Shown: positions 54,394 through 64,000 of the stretch, one piece after another | How positions within the stretch are numbered: the stretch's first letter is position 1 | Layout of the letters: the number at the start of each line of letters is the position of its first letter | DNA from: Selaginella moellendorffii | Lineage: Eukaryota > Streptophyta > Lycopodiopsida > Selaginellales > Selaginellaceae | Direction: 5' to 3' | NCBI RefSeq assembly: GCF_000143415.4 | Contig: NW_003314275.1 | Coordinates: forward strand, 381,577-445,576 | Length of the DNA: 64,000 bases | Notes under the pieces: model-generated | What the model was told of the DNA's origin: nothing | What the model saw: only the letters and a program-made list of their open reading frames with translations | Database searches by the model: none | Program-made: the position numbers and the translations under genes

Positions 54394-57300
54394 AATTTAT
54401 CCTCTATAAACCATAGAGTCCGATTTCGACCTGCTCGAAACCAGGAAAGAGCTCTTCAAGATTTTTAGGGGGGGTGGGACAAGGGGGACAAAGTAGAACT
54501 GGTACTCGAGTTCGTGACGTCCAATCTCCAAGCTTCCGAAGTTCCGGGTGTTGAACTCTGTCGACTCGGGGAGGTACACATACTGTCATTCCTAAACATG
54601 TGCTGCCAAATCCATATTGGTGGTTTCCACATCCATTCTTCTTCTCCAGCCTTGCTTCTTCCTCTAAAAAATGGCCATAGCTCCTTCTCCTTCGCTATCT
54701 TCCTTTCCTCGCCTTGTTTGATCAGCGTGTCCAGGTGGGCCGCAAGTGAGATGATCAATCTGGACCAAACCTTTGAGATAGTTGCTCGAGCCGAGGGGTC
54801 CATGTCATCGAACAGCCTGGCGCAGCAAGCCTTCCATATCTCTGCTAGTGTGCATCTCTGAAGCACATCAAAGAGCTCCTGGTGGAGATGCTTAATGTGT
54901 GTCTGGGTTTGGTTGAGTTGATCAATGTGTGGGGCCTCATTGTGTCTCCCTTTCCATGCATTAGGATTCTTTGTTTTTCCCTGGATAAAGCCACCCCATA
55001 GCGCTGATTCGTATGTGATTGCAGCTCCTCCGGTTCACGTTCATTTGAGTACCGCTGCTGCACCTTCCCATACTTCTTGTGTTGCCAGACATTCCCATAA
55101 GATGTATCGCTGTGTTTCTGTGGCGCCATAGTTTTGCAGGCTGTGTTTGGGAGATGTATGGCCGCCATAGAGGGAAGACGTTCTTGTTGGGCCAGCCACA
55201 TGAAGTAGCGGTTCTTAGCTGACTAGCGCCCCTTCCAAATCTTGTTGATGCAGTGTGAGTGGTTCCTGGAGTGGATTTGTTGGGCCTTTGCTTTCCGGAT
55301 GAGGGAGGATCGAGTTGGCACCCTGATCAGTTTTCGGCCCAGCTTGGTCTCGTACTGGAAGAAGTCCTTGCACGTGGTTCCTCTCCAATGCCACTTTGTG
55401 GGATCCCACTTGAGTTCTTCCAGGGTTTGTTGGCGGAACTAGTAGAGACGAGCATATTATTTTTCTGGGATCAATGGATCAATGTTGGCAGTTTTTTTCT
55501 CCATTTGAATCACTCTGATCGGTTTAGCTCTGCTCATATTGGGGAGGTCCTCGTACTTAGGGGTGATGATGGGGTACAAGCGTCTAGCCTGTTCTGCCTC
55601 AAAGATTAGTCGTGATGCCATGTTTGGGAGGGCGCATACAATCGACTTGTCCACCTTCCACCATCGATGGTATTGGTCTTCTTGCAGGTTTAGTCATTCA
55701 AGGCATACGTGTTTGGCTGCTAAAAAGGCTATCTGGAATTTACACATCCTGTGTTCTGAGATGGTTAATCTGTAGAAGGCACTGATTCAGTCATAATTGT
55801 TGGCCGTCTGGTTGGGCTAAATCATGGTGTTTGCCTCTGCGAAGGTTCTCATCCCCGCTCTGTGCAGGTCTTTGCATGTCTGGTCCAGGCCGCGATCCTT
55901 TGAAGCTCTGAGCATTTTACCATTGACAGTGAAGAGTTTGCTCAAGAAAATTGGCTGCCGGTCCAATTGTTCTTTGGTACAAGGTGGTTTACATTCCAGC
56001 TTGCATTTGAATTGCCTCCAGAGCTTGAACAGCTTTCCTGAGAATGTGTGAGCCTTTGTCATTTTGAGTTTGGTGTCCGAGAAGAGCCATTGTTCATCTG
56101 TCGCCCAGTTTTGTCTGGTGTGCTCGTTCCTGTCCGGGAGGACTTTCAAAAGTTGTGCTCGCAGTAGTGTTCTCCATGTTTGGTTGCCAAGCATGAGCAT
56201 CCTCATGAAAATCTTGAAGAGGAGAGCTTTGCATTGTTCTTTGATGTCAATAATACTGAGGCCCCCTTCGTGCTTTGGAAGTGTTACTAACCACCAGTTG
56301 ACCTTTGCTCCACCATGTAAGACGCAAGAGGAGCCTTTCTAGACATAGGTTTGAATGAGTTGGTTCATTTCCTGGATCGTTCGCCTGTCCATGTTCTAGC
56401 ATGCTGCCAGGAACCAGATCGCTCCAAGCAGGATGCTGTTTGCCACCACGCAGCATGCTGAGAATGATAGTTTTCTGCTCGCCCAGAACTTGAGTTGATC
56501 CCTTAGTTTTGTAACTGCTTTTTGGTTTTGAGGTTCTGGATCATACTGGCGTCCGACTTGGAACCCAAGGTAGCGGGTGGTCTCCTCCATGTCCAGCTAT
56601 TTGAAACCCAGATCCATGCCCCATGTTGGAGGTCTGCCCGGGGGGAGCCATAGTCCTACTGATTTGTGCCAGTTGATTTTTGATCCCATGGCTTCATTGA
56701 AGAAGTCCAAGTCCCTTTTGATGTTTGAGAGGTTCTCCGGTGATGCCTCCACGATGAGGCTTGTGTCATCTGCAAAGGTTGAGGATAGGAGGTCCTCCTT
56801 TGAGGCTTCGTTCATGTCCTGAAGTGCGGAGCCACAGCCTGGAAGGGGCATGCCTTTCGGGCCCTCTGGTCTGGCTACGTAGTAGGCCAGAGCATCCGCA
56901 ATGAACAGGAACAGATACGGTGCGAGGGGGCATCCTTGGCCGACCGATCTTTCAAGTTTGAAGGACTGTCCCATGGTTCTGTTGATTGTAACCTTGCTTG
57001 ATGCCGAGTGGTACAGGGATGCTGTCCATTCCACGAACTGCAGAGGAACTCCTTGCTTGATCATTATGGCCTGGAGAACTTTCCAATCCACCCGATCGTA
57101 GGCTATTTCAAAATCCAAAAGGATGATTGTGATCTACTCTGCCTTGTCTTTGGTGTGTTCTTGCGCCAGAAGGACTGTTAGGAGATTGTCCATGATTTGC
57201 CTGCCATCCACGAATCCGTTTTGTGTCTCCTTGATCGGTTTTGGGAGCAGAGGCTTGAGGTGTGATGCCAAGGCTTTTGCTACAATCTTGTACATGGTGT

Positions 57301-59450
57301 TCAGCATAGAGATGGGCCTCCAGTTCTTGAGGTGGGACATATCTCCTTTATTCGGTATCAGCGCAATGATCCCATCCATAGCTCCTTCCAGCCACATCCC
57401 AGCTTGCATGGTTTCTTGCCACATCTTGAGAACTTCTGGTCCGATCCATTTCTAGTTTTGTTTGTAGAAGGCTGGTGGCATGCCATCCTCCCCTGGCATC
57501 TTGTCGTCCTTGAGGTCATGTAGGGCATCCTTTAATTCTTGTAGCGTGAAAGGTTTCATTAGTCTGGTGTTCATTGCTGGGGTGTACTTGGTCGGGATAT
57601 GCTCCAGCACTCATTCAAGTTTCTCTTGCCTGACATCGTCCCATGGTTCCTCCTTGAAAAGCTGGGAGTAGTAGTGTTCTACCATGTTGCATGTCGTCAA
57701 TCTCTGTGTGTAGTTGCCCTTGTTCATCCTTCAATTCGAACATTGGTGGGGAGACCACTTTAGATCTTATGGATTGATAGAACTCCCTGTTCAGCGCGAG
57801 CTTGCTTGCGTGCCATCTGATGTGTCCTGCTTTTAGAAAGGCTTCCATCTTGTCAGCCTCTATCCTTTCCAGTTGGCACTTAACCTGGATTTTTTGAGCT
57901 TGTAGCCACGGGTCATCCGGGTTGCTGCGAAGGTCAGTGTTGATCGAGGTCAGGACTCTCTGAACCTTTTGGACAGTGTTAAAAACACCTCTCCTATCCT
58001 TCCGAATCTTGGCTCGAGCCTCTTGAGCAATTTGAAGGGTGAAGGAGTGTAGGTTCCCCTTGTGTTTTTCCCACTGCTCGTGCACCCAGTTATTGTTGAC
58101 TTGCTCCTCAAAGGACTTCTTGGGTATGGCAACTGGCTTCCTTGGACCTCTCGATCTTTGAAAGGGAAGTGTGACTCTAATCGGATGGTGGTCCGAGAAG
58201 TCCGTGTAGGTGTTGTCAATGTCCAACTTCCCCCCTTGCATGCACAGGTCCATGGTGAGGTAGAAGCGGTCCAGACGACGTTGTATGCCTCTACATTGAT
58301 GTTCTCGCCATGTGAAGCGTGGTTCATGTGTCACAAAACCCGGGATCTCGTAAGCGTCGCAGGTGCCAATCCATAAGAGGAGCGAGTTCCATGCAAGGCG
58401 TTCCGCACGTGTACGTCTATCCTGGATTATGCCTCCCCATTTATCCTCCTCGTGGTCCACGAAATTGAAGTCACCAGCCAGGATCCAATCATCGATTCTG
58501 GTTGGAAGACGATGCTGTAGAATTCGGAAGAAGTGTGCTTGTGAGGTGGAGTGGGATGCCAGGGCATAGATGTTCAACAGGCCTATGGTTTGGGCATTTA
58601 CTTTATCACTATCATGTGAGCGCGTCCAGGGATTAGGATCTGGTGTGAGGTGCGTAGGGATTGCCATGGTCCTTTAGTGATGATGAGGGTTCCTCCTTGC
58701 CTTCCAACTGCTGGGTTCCAGAAGTGTTCGCCTTGTGAAAACTTAAAGATTGTCTGGTGTTCTTGTATTCTATGCTCCTGGAAACAGAAAAAGTCACACT
58801 TTCCTATCACTCCTTCTAACTGGTGAAGGTACTGTCGGAGCCTCGCCTTCTTGTCATTCCATAGCACTCCGTCCTTACTAATGCCTCCTATGTTCCATGA
58901 AAGCACGCTAAGATCAGTCATTGTTGTTGTTGATGGAGATTCGACCGCGTTCTACCCACGAGAATTCGCGATCTCTACCTCCTCTCGCGGGGATGACGCC
59001 ACTTTTTGTGAGGAGGGCTGCATACAGGTCCATGTTGCTGCCTACTATAGTGCACTTGTTCACTTCCACCCGGTACGGGATGTCGTTGATGATTTCAGAG
59101 GCTTGAAGGAACGCATGAAGGTCTTGGTCCGGGAGCTGGTTTCGTGCCATATGGAAGGATGGGAGAGTGTACCCTATGGGCGAGCCACGCCACACCGCCA
59201 GGGACCTCCTTGGTCATGAGGTGCTAACATGCATCTAGAGATGGACTTGTAGGCGTTGAGAGGACCTAGAGGCGGATTCTTTGGTGTGGGGTTGGGTGTT
59301 CACTTCCGGCAATCGTTCTAGTTGAGGCTGGGTTGGAGAGGGCGACCGTTGAGTTGATGGATCGGCTCCCCATCATGAGGAGCGATTTGGCGAAGCTCTC
59401 CATCCCTATGAGCGCCTGGTGTGTGTAAGGAACCAACTCCCCGAGGTGTT
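54394..59450 (-). mobile_element. LINE (non-LTR retrotransposon), minus strand, degraded
   Basis: Reads right to left. A possible ORF1 end or 5' part lies at 59,450-58,914. Apurinic endonuclease follows at 58,921-57,950 (LSVLSWNIGG, FFCFQEHRI, DDWILAGDFN, DRFYLT, FSDHHPI). Reverse transcriptase is at 57,430-56,597 (WRPISMLNTMYKIVAKALA, QNGFVDGRQI, VGQGCPLAPYLF, catalytic FADD). A C-terminal region runs to about 54,465 (TTRYLGFQVG, ISKVWSRLI). Stops and frame changes interrupt it (for example at 58,600-58,670 and 57,130). Endonuclease plus FADD-type RT places it in an L1-like plant LINE class. No poly(A) or target duplication is visible at 54,394, so the 3' end is probably truncated. Confidence 0.85.
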
Positions 59451-59499
59451 GTAGGCTAAAGGATCCCCAAAAGCATGACCAAAATGATAAAGAGTTCAT

Positions 59500-59760
59500 C
59501 AGATGGGACCGAGTCTGAGATCGAGTCCAAGACCGACTCTGAGACCAAGTTCGAGATAGAGTCCGGAATCGAGTCCGAGGCTGATTCGCAGACCGAGTTC
59601 GAGACAGAGTCTGAGATCCGAAATCGGGTCCGAGACTGAGTCCAAGGTCGGGTCCGAGTTCGGGTCCGAGATCGAGTTCGAGATCGAGTCTGAGACCAAA
59701 TCCGAAGTCGGATCCGAGATTGAGTCCGAGATCGAGCCAGAGACTGGGTCCGAGTACTAA
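59500..59760. repeat. GA-rich short tandem repeat
   Basis: About 260 bp built from GAGTCC, GAGATC and GAGACC hexamer variants, usually in 12- or 18-bp super-units (GAGATCGAGTCC). Confidence 0.85.
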
Positions 59761-60253
59761 TACGGGTCAAGGGGTGAAAGCCCAAAGCGTGCGTCTCCCA
59801 GGGGGTGGGGGGGATGCAGGGGGTTCCAAAAGTATAGTAGGGATAGCGAGGTCCAGGAACCAGTTTTGAAGGAACTCTCCAGTGGGGCTTCCAAATTGAC
59901 TTGAGGTTGAGACTGGGACCGAGGGGCCTTGGGTGGGAGTGAGCATGGACTCGGTTGGTGCCGTAGGGGCCATCCAAGGAAGTGCTCAAGAGCAACTCCC
60001 ACTCCCAAAAGGGAAATCGATTGCGGTGCTCCTAGCTCATGTGGAGTGGTGCCCCACTTGAGTACCATGCGGCTCATTGGTCCTCGCCCTTCCTAGGGGC
60101 TTGGGCCTTCCTTCGGGATGGAAGTGGGGGGGTAGAGGTACCCATACCGGGTCGTTAGGCCACAGTGTTTCGCCCCGGCATCCCGAAGCAAGTGTTGCAC
60201 CCAAGACTTGGGATTTAGAGGGTCCCATGATCAAGTCTTGTGGTACTAAGGGG
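59761..60253. other. Unassigned GC-rich DNA
   Basis: Between the hexamer repeat and the next LTR. Contains G-runs (GGGGGTGGGGGGG near 59,800). No gene or recognised repeat. Confidence 0.4.
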
Positions 60254-60547
60254 TGTTAGGAATCTAGAGGTTTGGTGTGCTTGGCTGCTTGTGCTTGCGG
60301 GGAGTGTAGCCAAACCTTAAGTCTAGTCTAACCCGGGGAGGGGGATTGGGAGGGATTTGGGAATCCGTGGATGGATGGCAAACATTCCATTGCTCGTGCA
60401 ATGAGTAGCTGAAACCAAGTAGGACCAAGTAGGAGCTGGTACCATAGGCGAGAACCTTGGCAAGGGAACTTAGCAAAAGCCAAGGCAGTGTCGGACGGAT
60501 AGACGAGGTAAGCTGGCAAATTGGAAAGAAAAAATTTGTGGCTTACA
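60254..60547 (+). repeat. Probable 5' LTR of a third LTR retroelement
   Basis: Begins TGTTAGGAATC and ends GGCTTACA (294 bp). A primer-binding-site-like TGGTATTTGAGCC follows at 60,551-60,563, resembling TGGTATCAGAGCC for initiator tRNA-Met. No second copy in the window. Confidence 0.55.
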
Positions 60548-60607
60548 ATTTGGTATTTGAGCCTTTTCCTCAGTTATAGCGAAGGATAGAGGCGGATTGC
60601 TGGGAGA

Positions 60608-62357
60608 TGGCAAAGGCAGGGCAGAAGCGAACTAAGGCGGAGACGGAACCTCCTCCAGAGCTGGAGCCTCCGGTAGAACAAAAGGTTATGGATGAGCAAT
60701 CCTTGCATGAGGATGACTCCAGTGAGGAAACTTCCAAATAGGAGTCTGGTGGCGAGGTTCGGTCGTTTAAGGCTCGATTGGACGTTCTAGAAGGACAGTT
60801 GGTACAGACCAATGCCCTGCTAGAGACTCTCGTACGCAAACTAAAGCATGACGAGAAGCGGAAGAAAAAGCAAAAGACTGCGGACGCTGGTAGCGTAGAA
60901 GGTGTGGACCCTTTGATAGGGACTGAGGCAGAACCAAACAAGGTCAAACAGACCAAAGTGGAATCAATCCCTCAGGCAGTTCCTAAGTACAAACCAAAGC
61001 CCCCACCGGTCTTCAAGGGAGTGAATGACTATAAGGTGGTGGAGGATTGGTTTTACGATATGGAGGACTACTTCCGAGCGTTGCGATTACCGAGCTAGGA
61101 GAATGTCCCATGTGCAAAACCATACTTAGCAGATAATGCCAAGTCTTGGTGGAGAACGACAGAGGCCAACGAAGGACCGGTGGCCACTTGGGACATGATG
61201 AAGGCAAGGATCTGCACGACTTACGTTCCTCCGAATGCTACTCTGCATCTAAGAGACGAGTTGAGTAGGCTGAAGCAAACCAGAACCATTCAGGAGTATG
61301 TGAATTGGTTTATGGCAAAGAGGATACTTGTCACAGACATGAGGGATATGGATGCGTTCCATGCCTTCATATCGGGCTTGCAAACCTGGGCTCGCAGCGA
61401 GGTGATGCGTTGGAACCCGACCAATTACAAAGAAGCGTTGGATGCGGCTATCAAGGTGCATTTGAACGATAACTTGCGAAAGGGGAACACGACGGGGTCG
61501 GGGTCCACGTTTAACAAAGGGGCCAAACCAAGGGGAACATATAGCAAGGGGAAATTCAAGAAAAGTTTCTCTAAGAATAACTCCTCGGGGTTTCGGAAAG
61601 GCAAATCCGGTGGCTAGCGAGCAAGTACGTGGGGGAGTCAAGCAAAAAGAGACAAACCCATGGATAAGAAGGTCAAGTCGTTTAGCAGCGTGGGAAACAA
61701 CGTATGCTACAATTGCGGTGAAGCGGGACACTTTTCGAAGGAATGTCCCTACCCAAAGAAGGCCAGAGCTAATATGGTCATTAAATCGGGTAAAGTCCAA
61801 ACTGAGGTATGTGATCCAGTCCCTAGCCCAAAGTTACTTATTACACGAGCAACTTTGGTAGAGAGTCGTTCGCGACATCTATTAGCCCTCCGAGGGAAGC
61901 TCGAAGGTAGCTTTGTTAAGATCTTTATTAACACGGGTGCTTCGGATAATTTTGTGGCTGCAGACATAATCCGGCAAGCCGGACTAACGGTGTAACAGCT
62001 GGGCGAACCAAGGACTATAGAGTTTGTTCAAGGTAGCCAAAGCACCGATAAGGTACTTCGACAAGCCAGAGTCGAAGTAGGGACTTGGAAAGTAGACATG
62101 GATTTCACCATGTTAGACATGGCGGGATTTGACGTGATCTTCGGGATGGATTGGTTCAATCGGTTCGTGGTAGCCCTGCATGGACAAGGTAGGAACCTTG
62201 TGGTACTAGCGAATGCTCAAGGAAGAAGATCCAGGGTGGAGGCCCAAGATCTAAATGTAGGGCAATGCAAAGCCAAAGATTCGTGCCTAAACCTAGTGTC
62301 CACGAGAGGACAACTCACTAAAGGGACAAATGCTGCATTTTTGTGCTTACTCTCGGT
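60608..62357 (+). pseudogene. Gag-protease of a chromovirus-like gypsy element
   Basis: Plus strand: an acidic/coiled-coil N-terminus (from 60,608), then capsid gag (PPPVFKGVNDYKVVEDWF, PYLADNAKSWWR, RTIQEYVNWF). A Lys/Gly/Ser-rich stretch leads to the zinc knuckle CYNCGEAGHFSKEC (about 61,705) and a retropepsin-like region (KIFINTGASDNFVA; GFDVIFGMDWF at about 62,125). The retropepsin Asp is Asn here (NTG instead of DTG), and stops occur at about 60,738, 61,096, 61,615 and 61,993. RT and later domains are absent because a second element B copy begins at 62,358. Confidence 0.85.
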
Positions 62358-64000
62358 AAGCTCTATTTTGTTAAAGTGGGAATTGTCATTATCCCACTTG
62401 TAAAATAAGGTTTCCAAACCTTTATATAGTATATAAATATAACAAAATTCAACTGCATTGAGGCACATGCCATTTTATTTTAAACAAGGAAATGTCTACT
62501 CAATCACTTCTCCTCCCCCTGCCACTGCTTCACCTCTCTCTTCTCCTTGTCATCGTCGTCCAATTTCTTTCCATCCTTTTAATATTGGCTCAGTTGCTCC
62601 GAGTCTAGATGGAGCCCAAGTCCCCATTCAATCTTTACTTTCCCCTTATTAATAAAACAACTTCGTAGACTTCCAATAACATGCTGTAACACTTCTAGTA
62701 TAATACAATGGCATGGAACCCCATGCCATAATAAGTTACATTTTTAAATAAATACATGCCATCTCAGACTGTTATTTTTTGCCTCCAACGCCTATACAAT
62801 AATCTTGGAATTTCATCACTCTCCACACTATCAGGATTTAAACCCAATAGTAATGCCATCTCTTCTCTAATACGTCCACGCTCATGTTCAGTGGTCGAAG
62901 AACCCATCCGGTTGAGCAGATTATGGAGATGCGGATAGTGCTTGGCTAGACAATATACATACCATAAATGATGACTGGTGTCTGTCCGATCAAATGGCTT
63001 CTGATATACCGTTCCATCTGCCATTTGGTTGATTTCTACAGCCACCTCCTGGACTGGCCGGTTCTCTATCACCATCGCTCCAAGCCGTTTTGCAAGGTCC
63101 CCCAGAACATACAGTTTCTTCTCCCTAGTTTCTATACTGCAAGAGATGGGGTGCACTGCATATGTGTGCGTGTTCGCAATCCTCCTGCGTTAGGAGAAAG
63201 TCAAATGGTAATATTGCTCGCGTCTGATCGTGCATCATCTGTAGCAACGTTAATGCATTGTGGCGCATCATGGATGTCCAAACTCCCAATTGCAAATTGA
63301 ACCCGGCCCTCTGTTTTAAGTATCGCATGGTCATTATTAGATCCCGCAGTTTCTCCCGTGTGATTAATGTGAATCTGTCTCTTTTGACCAACTTGCGACT
63401 GTAGGCTTTGGAGGGTGCAGTGACATTCGAGGACGAGCCACGCTCATGGGAGAAAAGGACACTGTTTAGATCAAAAACGATATAGTACCTTCGCTGTGAC
63501 TCTGAAATGAAATGCGTCAGCATAAAAAATGGTACAAGTCAATTTTACCATCTACAATATTAGTGAATGGTGCTCCCAATGGTCGTTGAGAGGGTTTTGG
63601 TCGAGGAAACGTGAAGGGCGGAAATACTCTCCTCTGCAATGTGGGGTCAATCGCATCCGATGGCGTGTGGGCACATGCCATTTCAGCTGTAGAATCTGGT
63701 ACAACTGGCTCAACAGTGGCATGGGGTGGTTCTGATGGCGTGTGATCACACGCCATTTCAGCTGGTGCCTCCGTTGGCAAAGTGGACATGACCGAACAGG
63801 CAGCAGGGGCGGTGTAGGGAGGTTCCAACGGCGCGTAGTCAGACGATTGGGCACACGTTGAGTCCGTTGGAAATGAGGATACGACCAGCTTGGCGGCTGG
63901 GGCGGCCTCATGCGGGTCCAATGGCGCCTGGTCACCGTCAGTTGGATACGTGGACAAGATTGACTCAGTGGTATGGGCAGCATCAAGTGGAGCGTGGTCA
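62358..64000 (-). mobile_element. Second copy of element B, inverted, running off the window
   Basis: Starts with the element B terminus (62,358-62,381, one C/T mismatch) and mirrors 48,353-50,156. It inserted in the protease-RT region of the third LTR element and is truncated by the window edge. It contains four palindromes of family B. Confidence 0.88.
62764..63957 (-). pseudogene. 3' part of the element B cargo gene, second copy (FCP1/NIF-like end)
   Basis: Minus strand: the Pro/Thr/Ala-rich region (63,957-63,540), a short intron, then the HAD domain (about 63,500-62,764). It lacks the three stops seen in copy 1 at 48,492, 48,995 and 49,028. It also lacks 125 bp equivalent to 49,178-49,302, which removes IIDDSPIK and shifts the frame. 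Copy 1 and copy 2 are therefore broken by different lesions. Confidence 0.75.

Noticed and set aside
59456-59995. Arg/Ser/Thr dipeptide-like ORF on the minus strand
   Set aside because: Produced entirely by the hexamer tandem repeat.
48353-64000. Large inverted repeat as a single giant transposon from 48 to 64 kb
   Set aside because: The arms are the 3' halves of two independent element B copies: copy 1 has its own left terminus at 37,756, and the interior is unrelated LTR and LINE DNA.

Overview
The window looks like nuclear DNA of a land plant. It carries plastid carotenoid (ZDS), AP-5 adaptor, plant-type U-box/ARM and VFB-type F-box genes, with very short GT-AG introns of about 45-80 nt. 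The intron size and gene spacing suggest a lycophyte such as Selaginella; that is inference and no search was run.

Layout. Bases 1-13,577 are a compact single-copy block, all on the + strand: the 3' part of an F-box/LRR gene, zeta-carotene desaturase (13 exons), AP-5 subunit mu (8 exons), a SurE-type phosphatase (10 exons) and a PUB4-like U-box/ARM E3 ligase (4 exons). The exon joins given for the last four keep frame throughout. From 13.6 kb to the end the DNA is repeat territory with nested mobile elements.

Element A (about 14.9-34.3 kb) holds a decayed minus-strand gene combining a ParB/Srx-like region (DGNHR motif) and an amino-methyltransferase-like region. A divergent SWIM-zinc-finger transposase remnant lies to its right, and seven copies of a 28-bp palindrome lie beside them. 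A young Ty3/gypsy element (19,676-28,926; 425-bp LTRs, target duplication CTCCT) sits inside the ParB/methyltransferase gene.

Element B (37,756-50,156; 12.4 kb) has perfect 24-bp terminal inverted repeats. It carries a minus-strand DDE/DUF7869-like transposase pseudogene and a divergent plus-strand gene whose frame runs through ParB-like, methyltransferase-like, acidic and FCP1/NIF-phosphatase-like segments. About 25 copies of a different palindrome (TGGCATGNGGCCNCATGCCA) are scattered along it, several of them filling its short introns next to the 3' splice site. B inserted into an older LTR element (LTR at 36.9 kb; gag-protease-RNase H-RT at 50.2-54.4 kb), which is also cut by a minus-strand LINE (54.4-59.4 kb). 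A third LTR element (60.25-62.36 kb) is interrupted by a second, inverted copy of B that runs off the right edge.

The main discovery candidate is the A/B pair: two different DNA transposons sharing a divergent 'transposase plus ParB/methyltransferase-like cargo' plan, each with its own dispersed palindrome family. Fungal KDZ transposons carrying TET/JBP genes are a precedent for transposons with DNA-modification cargo. Function here is unproven, and all visible copies are broken.
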